Below the pieces are notes generated by a model that searched no databases, had not been told where the DNA came from, and saw only the letters and a program-made list of their open reading frames with translations. Source: Rhizobiaceae bacterium (GTDB lineage Bacteria; Pseudomonadota; Alphaproteobacteria; Rhizobiales; Rhizobiaceae). Taken from it: 64,000 nucleotides of DNA. The translations under genes and the position numbers were made by a program. Every line of letters starts with the position of its first letter. Position 1 is the first letter of the stretch. The stretch spans positions 1 through 64,000 of the forward strand of contig JAHBYU010000008.1 of assembly GCA_019635775.1 (NCBI GenBank), read 5' to 3'. This document shows positions 1 through 8,103 of the stretch, in pieces.

Positions 1-101
1 TCCTTAGCAAAGCTCATCGCGGGCGAATTGTTCCATTCCTCATGGCCGTAACCTGTCTGAGCTGGATATCCGCTGCGTGCACGGATACCTGATGGCCGCA
101 T
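1..101 (-). CDS. Possible 5' end of an unidentified protein (runs off left edge)
   Basis: Reading the minus strand from an ATG at 101, the frame stays open to the left edge and gives at least 33 residues. They include the protein-like string TGYGHEEWNNSPAMSF. I do not recognise the family, and no strong ribosome binding site precedes the ATG. It could be the N-terminus of a real gene lying left of the window, a fragment, or chance. Confidence 0.25.
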   Translation of the reverse strand, partial: MRPSGIRARSGYPAQTGYGHEEWNNSPAMSFAK

Positions 102-348
102 ATATTTGTTGGTATTCCAAAGGACAGGCTTGAGATTAATTGAACCATAGTTTTAGTCCCCCGCTACAAGATCGCGCATCATGGGGCACAGCGGGCGTTA
201 TAGTCTAGTTCCTTGCGGAAGCGTCTTCGGCCACACTATTGTGGCAACTCAACCCCGTTCGCATTCATGACACCACCTAGCCCTCGTGATGAGGAACCTT
301 ACGCGGCCCTTGACGCTTGCAGTAAGACGGAGGCGTCTTGATAGGCGA

Positions 349-582
349 CTAAGGACAACAATACCTCGCCCACTCCGCGAGCAGTTCCCGCCGCCGATCG
401 AGATAAGTCGTCCTGGCATACGCAGCGATGACCGCGTTGGACTGGATGTGAGCGAGCGCAGCCTCGATGATCTCATGGGCGTAGTCGGTCTGCTCACGCG
501 CCCAGGTCGAGAAGGCGGCACGGAAACGGTGCACGGTGGCGCCGTCATCCCGAACGTCGCAGACGCTGCGGCTTCGTAACAA
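349..582 (-). pseudogene. Truncated P4-type integrase, C-terminal remnant
   Basis: The frame encodes the last 70 or so residues of a P4-type tyrosine recombinase and matches the C-terminus of the complete integrase at 5339-6571 almost residue for residue. Shared strings are DDGATVH, RAAFSTWAREQTDYAHEI and YARTTYLDRRRELLAEW. The box II segment reads HRFR here and HGFR in the intact copy, and the Tyr nucleophile region is kept. Nothing N-terminal to the catalytic domain is present, so it is a broken relic. By eye the two copies are clearly diverged at nucleotide level, so this is an old related integrase and not a recent duplication. Both copies lie on the minus strand and flank the phosphonate transporter block. 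Confidence 0.75.
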
Positions 583-602
583 TTAGGATGCTTGGCGGCC
601 AA

Positions 603-1514
603 TTAGATGGATCGCGTGATCCAGTCCGGCCTAATTCCGCTTTGCCGCATCAACCCCTCGGCATCGGTTCCCTTAAGCACACCGTGGTCGGTGACTAGAA
701 CGGTACGCAGCCCAGCGGCAGCACCTCCCAGTATGTCTGTATGAAGCGTATCGCCCACCATTGCGACACGAGACCTGTCGATCGGTATGCCTAGGGTATT
801 GGCTGCTTGAATGGCAGCGTTGAAAGCATTGGCGTAAGGCTTGCCTAAGAAGCGTATGTCGGCTTCAACACTGTCGAGCAAATCGTGCGCGAAAAACCCC
901 GCTTCGATCGACAGGCCATATTCGCGCGGTGCGACGAGGTCCGGATTTCCGACGAGCACCGGGGCCGGCCGTGCTTTGAGCCGCTTGACCAACCGCTGTT
1001 GAAGCGCGGGGGTCCAGCCCTTACTGCTGAGAAATAGGTAGCCGCCAGCCTCCCAGAACGAGCGGGCGTTTGAAGCCTGGGTTACGATCCCGTCCGGTAG
1101 GTCCGCAATGCCTGCGGCAGCGGGCAGGATAGCAGCCCAGTTCCGCACGTGTGGAAATCGTTCAGCAGCAGCGACTGCAATCGAGCGGCTGCTCACGACC
1201 TCGCCGGCAGCGATCGGAAAGCCCAAGCCGGCATACTTGGCGAATTGCGCCTGTGGTTCCTTGGTTGCGGCGTTGGTGAGGATGCAGATTGACTTGCCGA
1301 CCCGCTTTAGCGCGTCGAGCGCTTCGACCGTGCCGGGGATAGGCGTGTCGCCCACAACAAGAACACCGAAGGCGTCGAACAGGAACACGTCGATTTCGGA
1401 GACAAGGTCGAGCAGGCTGCCCACCGGCCTCGTCATTGGCTCGGCTGGCATTTGGGGTAGGCGTTCGCGCAATTCTTCGTAGCGCCGGAAGACGCCGAGG
1501 GTAGTCAGTTCCAT
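603..1514 (-). CDS. HAD-superfamily class IIA hydrolase
   Basis: This is a 303-residue HAD hydrolase of the NagD-like class IIA (cap between motifs II and III). Motif I is FLFDAFGVL, with D47 as the expected nucleophile. Motif II is the ILTNAAT segment, and GKPYANAF plus MVGDTLHTD supply the motif III Lys and motif IV Asp. The residue two after the nucleophile is Phe, not the Asp used as general acid by most HAD phosphomonoesterases. That leaves the reaction open; it could be a phosphatase variant or a C-X bond hydrolase. A longer reading frame begins at 1598, but the ATG at 1514 sits 16 bases after the phnE stop and removes a non-conserved leader, so I use it. It is the last gene of the phn operon, which suggests action on the imported compound. 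Confidence 0.75.
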   Translation of the reverse strand: MELTTLGVFRRYEELRERLPQMPAEPMTRPVGSLLDLVSEIDVFLFDAFGVLVVGDTPIPGTVEALDALKRVGKSICILTNAATKEPQAQFAKYAGLGFPIAAGEVVSSRSIAVAAAERFPHVRNWAAILPAAAGIADLPDGIVTQASNARSFWEAGGYLFLSSKGWTPALQQRLVKRLKARPAPVLVGNPDLVAPREYGLSIEAGFFAHDLLDSVEADIRFLGKPYANAFNAAIQAANTLGIPIDRSRVAMVGDTLHTDILGGAAAGLRTVLVTDHGVLKGTDAEGLMRQSGIRPDWITRSI

Positions 1515-1530
1515 GTGGATTTCGGAGCGA

Positions 1531-2343
1531 TCAAGTAATCGCCCCACGCACTTTGGCCGAAACCCATTCGGACACCACAACGGTCGCAAGGATGACAACG
1601 AAGATAAGCGTCACCTGGGGCCAGGCCAGTGTGCTGAGCGAGGCCTGGAGTTGCAGGCCTATGCCGCCGGCCCCGACAAGGCCGAGAATCGTCGATTCGC
1701 GGATGTTGATATCCCACCGAAACACGGAGATGCCGAAGAAGGCGGGCAGGACTTGCGGTACGATCGCATAGTCGATGATCTGTGCGCTGGTGGCGCCCGT
1801 TGCGGTGATCGCCTCAACCTGTCCGTGGTCGATCTCTTCGATCGCTTCGTAGAGCAGTTTCGCGACGAAGCCTATGGAACGCAGCCCTATAGCAACGATG
1901 CCCGCAAGCAGCCCGGGCCCGATGATTGCCACCAGAAGCAGTGCCCAGATCAGCGAATTGATCGAGCGTGAGGCGACGATTACAAACAGAGCCACGGGCC
2001 TGACGAAATAGACGGACGGCGTGGTGTTTCGCGCTGCACAGAAGGCGATGGGCACTGCTATCAGGATGCCGAGGATCGTGCCAAGCGTGGCGATGTTGAG
2101 CGTGTCCCATAGCGGCCACCATAGCCTTTCCATATAGGACCATCGCGGCGGAAACATGCGAGCGCCGAGGTCGGCTGCCTGCTCTGGCGCATCCCAGACG
2201 AACGCCCAGATGGTGTTCTTTGTCATTTCCCGCCAGCACCAGGCGAAGAGCGCGGCGAGCGCGAGCCAGCCACCCCACAGCACCAAGTGCGCGGTAGTGG
2301 TACGCTTGCGCCATGTTGGCTGCACGGTTCGGAGCACAGGCAT
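1531..2343 (-). CDS. phnE: Phosphonate-type ABC transporter permease (PhnE family)
   Basis: A 270-residue inner-membrane permease of the PhnE family. It has an N-terminal hydrophobic segment, then several membrane helices and the binding-protein-dependent permease loop (EAITATGATSAQIIDYAIVPQVLP), which contacts the ATPase. The C-terminal part has the GLVGAGGIGLQLQ segment seen in PhnE and MetI-type permeases. The ATG at 2343 overlaps the stop of the second permease by one base (TGATG), so translation is probably coupled; a GTG twelve bases earlier is possible but less likely. Together with the neighbouring permease it should form a heterodimeric channel. Confidence 0.85.
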   Translation of the reverse strand: MPVLRTVQPTWRKRTTTAHLVLWGGWLALAALFAWCWREMTKNTIWAFVWDAPEQAADLGARMFPPRWSYMERLWWPLWDTLNIATLGTILGILIAVPIAFCAARNTTPSVYFVRPVALFVIVASRSINSLIWALLLVAIIGPGLLAGIVAIGLRSIGFVAKLLYEAIEEIDHGQVEAITATGATSAQIIDYAIVPQVLPAFFGISVFRWDINIRESTILGLVGAGGIGLQLQASLSTLAWPQVTLIFVVILATVVVSEWVSAKVRGAIT

Positions 2344-3152
2344 CACTGCACCCACTTGCGGACGAAGCCGGACGAATACTCGGCCACCATGACGATCGCG
2401 ATGATAATGAGAAGGATGGCGCCGGCCGAATCGTACTCATACCGGTCTATGGCTGTGTTGAGGGTGGCCCCGATGCCACCTGCGCCGACGATGCCAATGA
2501 CGGCGGATTCGCGGAAATTGATATCGAGGCGATAGAGCGAGAGGCCAATCAGGCGCGGCATGACTTGTGGCTGAACGGCATAGTTGACGAGTTGCAGCCA
2601 AGATGCTCCGGTTGCTCGGATCGCATCCGCCTGGCCTTCGTCGATTTCCTCGATGTCTTCGGCGAGCAGCTTCGATATGAAGCCGACCGTCGCGAAAGTG
2701 AGCGTCAGGAAACCCGCAAAAGGTCCGAACCCAAACATCGCGACGAACAGGATCGCGATGATAACCTCCTGCAGGCTGCGTGAAACCGCGACGATGGCAC
2801 GGCAAGCGAGATAGATTGGTACAGGCGCAAGATTGCGCGCCGCGCCAATACCGATCGGAATGGAGATGAGGACGCCGACCACGGTTGAGGTGAGCGTCAT
2901 CGTCAAGCTCTCCACCAGCCCAGTGCTGATGTCGCGCCAGCGCGAAGTGAAATCCGGTACTAGGAAACCCTGCAAGAAGCGCCAGCCACGATCCAGCCCC
3001 TCGTAAACACGTGTCCAGTTTACCTCGACGGTCGAAATCGCGAGGACAAGATATACGAGTGAGAAAAGGTAGATGCCCCAACGCCAGCGCCAGTCTTTGA
3101 TAAGGACAGGCGAGCGGCGCCATGTCCTACCGGTCTCGAAAACGCTTTGCAT
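2343..3152 (-). CDS. phnE: Phosphonate-type ABC transporter permease (PhnE family), second copy
   Basis: A 269-residue PhnE-family permease, related to but clearly different from the downstream copy. An N-terminal helix (WGIYLFSLVYLVLAIS) precedes the transport domain, which carries the ATPase-coupling loop (DAIRATGASWLQLVNYAVQPQVMP) and GIVGAGGIGATLN. Tandem phnE genes are common in rhizobial phosphonate and phosphite importers. The start ATG shares one base with the phnC stop, and the same TGATG arrangement recurs at its own stop, so phnC-phnE-phnE is a tightly coupled operon. The substrate cannot be read from the permease; phosphonates, phosphite or phosphate esters are all possible. Confidence 0.85.
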   Translation of the reverse strand: MQSVFETGRTWRRSPVLIKDWRWRWGIYLFSLVYLVLAISTVEVNWTRVYEGLDRGWRFLQGFLVPDFTSRWRDISTGLVESLTMTLTSTVVGVLISIPIGIGAARNLAPVPIYLACRAIVAVSRSLQEVIIAILFVAMFGFGPFAGFLTLTFATVGFISKLLAEDIEEIDEGQADAIRATGASWLQLVNYAVQPQVMPRLIGLSLYRLDINFRESAVIGIVGAGGIGATLNTAIDRYEYDSAGAILLIIIAIVMVAEYSSGFVRKWVQ

Positions 3153-3970
3153 CAGACCAGCCCGGCCATGCGCTCGGCGGCCTCCTGATTGTCGCGGCTG
3201 TCTTCCTCGGCTCCCCGGCGCATCGCGTTCCAGTCCTCTTCGCCATAGATGGTGGTCAGAACCTTATCCGTAAGTTGGTCTGGTTCGCCGTCGAACACGA
3301 CTTCGCCGGCGCGCAACCCGATGATACGCGCCGTGAAAGCTTGGGCCAGCACCACGTCGTGGATGTTGATAATTGCAGGAAGGTTGCGTTCAGCGCATAT
3401 CTCGCCGATCAGCCGCATGATCTGCCGGGATGTCTTAGGGTCGAGGCTCGCGGTCGGTTCGTCGACCAGTAGGAGTTCTGGGTCCTGCTCAAGCGCCCGC
3501 GCGATGCCGACACGCTGCCGTTGCCCGCCCGACAGAGCATCGGCGCGCTTGTCGGCCTGATCGGACAAGCCCACCCGCTCAAGCAGCGCGAAAGCCATAT
3601 CGATGTCGGTCTGCGGGAAGCGGCGGGTGAAGCTTCGCCAGAACGGCACGTATCCTAGCCGGCCCGAAAGCACGTTCTCCATCACCGTCAGCCGCTCGAC
3701 CAGTGCAAATTCCTGGAAGATCATGCCGATGCGCCGGCGCGCGGACCGAAGGGCAGCTCCGGAAAGCCGAGTGAGTTCCCTATCGTCGAGGCGAATCTTG
3801 CCGGAGGTTGGCTCGACCAGCCGATTGACGCAGCGGATCAGTGTGGATTTGCCGGCGCCCGACGGTCCGATCAGTCCGACGACCTGCCCAGCCTGGACCG
3901 TGAAGCTGACGTCTTTCAGCGCGCGGTCGCCAGTCTTGTAGATCTTCGTGAGATTTTCGACGGTTAGCAC
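3152..3970 (-). CDS. phnC: Phosphonate-type ABC transporter ATPase
   Basis: A 272-residue cytoplasmic ATPase that powers the PhnE channel. Walker A is GPSGAGKST at residues 35-43, the Q-loop lies in [10 protein letters not shown], the signature is LSGGQ at 146-150, and Walker B is LLLVDEP at 166-172, followed by the D-loop and the switch His (INIHDV). Length and motif order are standard for PhnC. The start is a GTG preceded very closely by GGAGGAAAA. It lies 78 bases downstream of phnD. Assignment to the phosphonate family rests on its neighbours: a PhnD-like binding protein and two PhnE permeases. Confidence 0.88.
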   Translation of the reverse strand: MLTVENLTKIYKTGDRALKDVSFTVQAGQVVGLIGPSGAGKSTLIRCVNRLVEPTSGKIRLDDRELTRLSGAALRSARRRIGMIFQEFALVERLTVMENVLSGRLGYVPFWRSFTRRFPQTDIDMAFALLERVGLSDQADKRADALSGGQRQRVGIARALEQDPELLLVDEPTASLDPKTSRQIMRLIGEICAERNLPAIINIHDVVLAQAFTARIIGLRAGEVVFDGEPDQLTDKVLTTIYGEEDWNAMRRGAEEDSRDNQEAAERMAGLV

Positions 3971-4048
3971 TTTTCCTCCGGGTATTCCAAGACAAGAGGC
4001 GGAAACATCTGGCGTCCGCCTCCTGTCAATGCCGTCGGGGCGGCGGAT

Positions 4049-4996
4049 CTACTGGCAGGTGTAGCTGACGCCGCTCGCCTCATCGATCTGCCTGATCACC
4101 GCCCAGTTGTCCTTGAAGGTTATGGGGATGAACTTGGCTTCGCCCGACTTGGAGAATTCCTCCTGAAGCTTCGAACCCTCCCACGGGAAGCTGAAGAACG
4201 CCTCCTTGATCTTTTCCTGGAGCTCGGGCGTGAGATTATGCGCGATGCCGTACCCAGTGGTTGGGAACGTCTGCGACTTGTAGATCGATATGATTTGTTC
4301 GGACTTGACCACGTCGCGCTCGATCATGCGGGCCATCACGGAGTTGGCGACAGCCGCCGCTGGATAGTCCTTGTTGGCGACACCGAGGACCGAGTTGTCG
4401 TGCTTGCCCGAGAACAGCGGCTCGTAGTCCGTTCCGGCGACCAGATTGTACTCCGCCTTAAGCAGCGCCGACGGCGCCTTGAAGCCGGAGTTCGAGGTCT
4501 CTGCCGTGAAAGCCAGTTTGTTTCCCTTGATGTCCTCGACCTTCTCGATGCCGGAGCCGGGATAAGTGATGATTTCCATCTCGTAGCCGAAGGAATCGTC
4601 TGCCGAAGCCATCATGGCGAACGGCCGCAAGCCTGCGCATGCAACTGCGAGTGGATTCGAACCGGTGTTGAAACCCGCCACATGAAGGCGCCCGGCGCGC
4701 ATAGCCTCGATCTGCGCGGCGTTGGACTGCACAGGGAAGAATTGGACCGATTTGCCGGTCTTTTCCTCCATATGCTTGAGAAAGCCCTCCCAGACTTCAG
4801 CATATACCGCGGGATCCTCGACGGGCGTGTATGCAAAGATGATGGTGTCCGGGTCAGCCAATTGGCCCGCATCGCTTGGTATGTCCGCAATCAGATCGCC
4901 ATCGGCGTCCTGATAACGGCTGTCGAGCTTGAACTCCGCCTGCGCCACGATCGTCCCGAACGCTAGCATAACCATTGCGGCAAACATCGTCTTCAT
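4049..4996 (-). CDS. phnD: Phosphonate-type ABC transporter periplasmic binding protein
   Basis: A 315-residue PhnD-family solute-binding protein. An N-terminal signal peptide (hydrophobic core AAMVMLAFGTIVAQA) directs export, and the mature part has the family string FTAETSNSGFKAPSALL, which forms the hinge and phosphonate oxyanion pocket in this family. The ATG at 4996 is preceded by a strong GGGAGGAAA, so I prefer it over a frame start 69 bases further upstream. It is the first gene of a minus-strand operon phnD-phnC-phnE-phnE-HAD hydrolase. No phosphonate-degrading genes (phnG-M, phnX or phnA type) are visible nearby, so the ligand remains unproven. Confidence 0.87.
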   Translation of the reverse strand: MKTMFAAMVMLAFGTIVAQAEFKLDSRYQDADGDLIADIPSDAGQLADPDTIIFAYTPVEDPAVYAEVWEGFLKHMEEKTGKSVQFFPVQSNAAQIEAMRAGRLHVAGFNTGSNPLAVACAGLRPFAMMASADDSFGYEMEIITYPGSGIEKVEDIKGNKLAFTAETSNSGFKAPSALLKAEYNLVAGTDYEPLFSGKHDNSVLGVANKDYPAAAVANSVMARMIERDVVKSEQIISIYKSQTFPTTGYGIAHNLTPELQEKIKEAFFSFPWEGSKLQEEFSKSGEAKFIPITFKDNWAVIRQIDEASGVSYTCQ

Positions 4997-5338
4997 TCGC
5001 TTTCCTCCCTTGTGCGGAGTACCACGTCTACGGGCACCTGTGAGACAGTGTTGTGTTAATCGCATCGAGAGTCTAGCCCTGACTCAAGGCTGTACTTACA
5101 CCTCCCCCGTCCGCCCCAGAAGTGATTGGCCGCCTCACCGTGGAAGAGAAGCCTACAGATCGTTCTCAAATGTCCGGCTTCGAATTCGGAAAGGCGACCC
5201 ACCCTGTGAGCAAACTGGTGCAAAAGGGTTGATAGAACCGGGTTGCTATTCTAGGGACCGGAGGACGCTCCCGAGAACGATACGACGCGGACTTGATACG
5301 CCTATATTCATCGGCTGCGACAACTGTGGCTGAGTAAC

Positions 5339-6571
5339 CTAATCACTGGCACCACCTGAGCAATACCGAACCCACTCCGCCAACAACTCCCTCCGCCGAT
5401 CCAGATAAGTCGTCCTGGCATACGCGGCGACGACCTGATTGGACTGAGTGTGGGCGAGCGCTGCCTCAACGATCTCGTGGGCGTAATCGGTCTGCTCGCG
5501 CGCCCAGGTCGAGAAGGCGGCACGGAAACCGTGCACAGTGGCGCCGTCATCGCGGAGGCCGCGGAGGCATTGGAGCATCGCCATATTGGAAAGCGTCTTT
5601 GCCCGTGCGCCGCGGAAGAGATGTGGATTGGTCGCGTCGCGCGGCAGTGAGCTCAGCAGAGCGACCACCTCATCAGCCAATGGCACCTGATGCTCGGCCG
5701 CAGCCTTCATGCGAGAGGCGGGAATCGTCCAGAGCTTTGTCTCCAGGTCGATCTCGTCCCAGGTTGCGCCAAGCGTCTCGCCGGTGCGACTTGCTGTCAG
5801 GATGGTGAAGAGCAGTGCCGTGGCGCTGGTCGAGCCAAGCTTCCGGAGTTCAGCCACCACCGCCGGCACTTCCTTGTATGGCACGGCAGCATGATGCTTC
5901 TTGTCCCGCTTCATCTTGCCGATCGACGGCAGCAGGTGCTGAAGCGGTCCGTCACGGGACGCCGGATTGTCACCGGAGCGATATCCCATGGCGGTGGCCC
6001 AACCCAAAATCTTGTCGATCCTGCCGCGGATGTTGCCGGCCGTCGGTGCCTTCGTCGTCCAGATGGGTTTCAGGATGGAGAGAATGTCTTCGATGCCGAC
6101 CTGATCGACCGGCTTCTTGCCAATGACCGGATAGACGTAGGCCTTCAGTGTCGATGGCCACTGGGCACGATGCTTGTCATTCGTCCATGAAGCTTCATGC
6201 GACCAAATGTACTCCCTGCCGCATTCCTCGAAGGTCGGAACCTTATCGGGGTGTGATCCGCCCCCTCCCCCCGCCGCCGCACGTTCGGCTTTGCGGGCGC
6301 TACGTCGGGCCTTCTTCTCTTGTGCGGGGTCAGCCCCGTCCCTGATCGCAACACGCAGGCGTTCGGCCTTGTCGCGGGCCTCTGCTAGCGTGATGTCCTT
6401 GGTAGCACCCAGCCCAATCACCTTGGGCTTCCCGTCGACCCAGTACCGGTAAAGCCAACTCCGTGTGCCCTGGTCCCGGATCTGGAGATAAAGATTGTCC
6501 GACACGCAGGTCATGCCCGGCGCCTTCAGCGCGTCGACTTCCCGCTGTGACATGGCGCGCTTGCGGGCCAC
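5339..6571 (-). CDS. P4-type tyrosine integrase
   Basis: A complete site-specific tyrosine recombinase of about 410 residues, of the type carried by genomic islands. The N-terminal DUF4102-like arm-binding domain contains LYLQIRDQGTRSWLYRYWVDGKPKVIGLG. A core-binding domain follows, and the catalytic domain has the box I Arg in TASRTGE, the HGFR box and the Tyr nucleophile in YARTTYLDRR. The best start is a GTG at 6571 with GGAGGG five bases upstream; an ATG at 6553 is an alternative, and the frame upstream of 6571 does not look conserved. A truncated relative lies at 349-582, also on the minus strand. No tRNA-derived attachment site was found beside either copy. Confidence 0.85.
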   Translation of the reverse strand: MARKRAMSQREVDALKAPGMTCVSDNLYLQIRDQGTRSWLYRYWVDGKPKVIGLGATKDITLAEARDKAERLRVAIRDGADPAQEKKARRSARKAERAAAGGGGGSHPDKVPTFEECGREYIWSHEASWTNDKHRAQWPSTLKAYVYPVIGKKPVDQVGIEDILSILKPIWTTKAPTAGNIRGRIDKILGWATAMGYRSGDNPASRDGPLQHLLPSIGKMKRDKKHHAAVPYKEVPAVVAELRKLGSTSATALLFTILTASRTGETLGATWDEIDLETKLWTIPASRMKAAAEHQVPLADEVVALLSSLPRDATNPHLFRGARAKTLSNMAMLQCLRGLRDDGATVHGFRAAFSTWAREQTDYAHEIVEAALAHTQSNQVVAAYARTTYLDRRRELLAEWVRYCSGGASD

Positions 6572-6677
6572 GTGTACCCTCCAGATTGGTTCCGCCGGGA
6601 GCATTGCGTGATGTCGTGGTTTAGTCCAGCCGAAGACCCGGCAATTGTAAGCGGTCAGACAACCGCCATCAAAAGTG

Positions 6678-7151
6678 CTATTTCGCCCTGCCTGCGTCCT
6701 GGACCGGAATGTCGAAATGCATGACGTCCTCCCGTGTGCCGAGCTTGGTGTAAAGGGCGATGGCAGGATCGTCACCATAGTCCGCCTGGACGTAGATGAT
6801 CCAGATACCACGCTCGGTGGCGAGCTCCCTCAAGTGTTTGATCAATGCGGTTGCGACACCGCGCCGCCGATGCTGCGCCTGGACTGCTAGGTCATAGATA
6901 TAAATCTCGCTTCTTACCCGCTCGAACTTGCGGAGCTCATAGCCAACTAACCCCCCAATGACCTCTTGGCCCTCAATCGCGACCAATGCATGGATGTGAT
7001 CTTGTGCAAGGAAGTCTGCCACATAGGACTCATCAGGCCGATCGGTGGTGTAGGTCTCGGGATCATCGAAGGCATCCCCAAACACCGTATTCATCTGTTG
7101 GAACAAGACACCATCGCCTGGCCCCAACCGGCGGATTCTGAATGACCGCAT
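6678..7151 (-). CDS. GNAT acetyltransferase of the AAC(3)-I aminoglycoside family
   Basis: A 157-residue GNAT N-acetyltransferase. Acetyl-CoA-binding motif A reads YIYDLAVQAQHRRRGVATAL, and further conserved strings are KFERVRSEIYIYDLAV, IYVQADYGDDPA, ALYTKLG and VMHFDIPVQ. From memory these match the class 1 integron gentamicin/fortimicin 3-N-acetyltransferases AAC(3)-I closely along most of their length, which is also about 155 residues. The family acetylates the 3-amino group of the aminoglycoside ring. The gene stands alone with no integron attC site or integrase adjacent, so it is likely a chromosomal homologue. Whether it confers resistance or modifies another amine cannot be read from sequence. 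Confidence 0.78.
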   Translation of the reverse strand: MRSFRIRRLGPGDGVLFQQMNTVFGDAFDDPETYTTDRPDESYVADFLAQDHIHALVAIEGQEVIGGLVGYELRKFERVRSEIYIYDLAVQAQHRRRGVATALIKHLRELATERGIWIIYVQADYGDDPAIALYTKLGTREDVMHFDIPVQDAGRAK

Positions 7152-7272
7152 CTATCCTTCTCCGTTTCGGCGGCGTCCCCGATAGATATCAAAGCACATG
7201 CGCGAGCGCAGCGCTTTTGCTTGCAGGTCGGGGCACAGGCAGTGGGGTGCGGCTAGTCTACAATAGTCCCGA

Positions 7273-7884
7273 TCATCCGGGAGTGGCGCGGCATGCAGCT
7301 ATTGCCTTGCGGCGCTCGTGATCTTCGGTCTCCACCGCCGCACTGACCCCTATGCGATAGCAGTAGTTGAAGTGGTCGCTGAACGTGGAAAACCAACGGG
7401 GTCCTGTATACTGACAGGGTACCCACGGGAATCCGTATTGGCCGGGCCACCAGCCCCTCAAATGGTATGCTACATCCTGCTGTCCGAGTGCCCGCCACGC
7501 GTACCACTCGCAATCAGCCCTGAGTTGAGCATTTGGCTGCAACGGAGCGGTGTGTCCGCCGCCATAAAATGCTCGCATGGTCTTTCTCCCAGCGTCACGC
7601 CTGCAATCCCGGATGCTTAACTCACGTTGGCGTGCAAGATTCTCGTTTCCGCGTGCTTGGGGGGTCACCGCGATGCACCAGTTGGAATGCTGCGAAGCCG
7701 ATGTAGTCCAACGCGGCCCAGTCCGGTTGCAGGCCATATCGATCTGGCCCATGGCCCTTGCCACATACTCTTTGCAATCGTGGATTGGCGTCTGCGCAAC
7801 GGTTGCGGCGGCGCTGAACAACAATGCAGCGATACTTGCGATCGATACAGCCGAACTCTTGCTGCGATAGCTGTTCCAGTCCAT
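7273..7884 (-). CDS. Secreted protein with two copies of a Cys-rich GPRW repeat
   Basis: A 203-residue protein of unknown function. The N-terminus has a signal-peptide-like hydrophobic stretch (AVSIASIAALLFSAAATVAQ). The mature part is an internal duplication. Unit 1 runs from CKEYVARAMGQIDMAC through TGPRW to HSNWC, and unit 2 from CEWYAWRALGQQDVAY through YTGPRW to HFNYC. Each unit keeps an A-x-GQ-D motif, a TGPRW motif and flanking Cys residues, which suggests disulfides and periplasmic or surface location. The spacer between the units is poorly conserved. I do not recognise the family. Neighbours (acetyltransferase, diguanylate cyclase) do not indicate a role. Confidence 0.6.
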   Translation of the reverse strand: MDWNSYRSKSSAVSIASIAALLFSAAATVAQTPIHDCKEYVARAMGQIDMACNRTGPRWTTSASQHSNWCIAVTPQARGNENLARQRELSIRDCRRDAGRKTMRAFYGGGHTAPLQPNAQLRADCEWYAWRALGQQDVAYHLRGWWPGQYGFPWVPCQYTGPRWFSTFSDHFNYCYRIGVSAAVETEDHERRKAIAACRATPG

Positions 7885-8103
7885 CGACTAGGCTACCTCT
7901 GCCGTTGAGGCAATAACCATATCATCGGAGCGGCTGGTTGACTACAAGAAGAAGTATTGTTGTCGGCCGCTAGCGACGCAAGCCATAGATCACCGGCTTC
8001 CTGACTCGGCTCGCCCCTCACGCAGAGACTCACCGTCATAACAAGTTCTTAATGATCGCAGCGGCATCGTGAATGCACCGTCGAGCAGGAGGGCTCGCAA
8101 GCG

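Noticed and set aside
5066-5338. Possible Pho box upstream of phnD
   Set aside because: CTGTCTC occurs once, but the second half and spacing of a Pho box are not convincing.
5339-6700. tRNA attachment site beside the integrase
   Set aside because: No tRNA-like cloverleaf or T-loop sequence was found on either side of either integrase copy.
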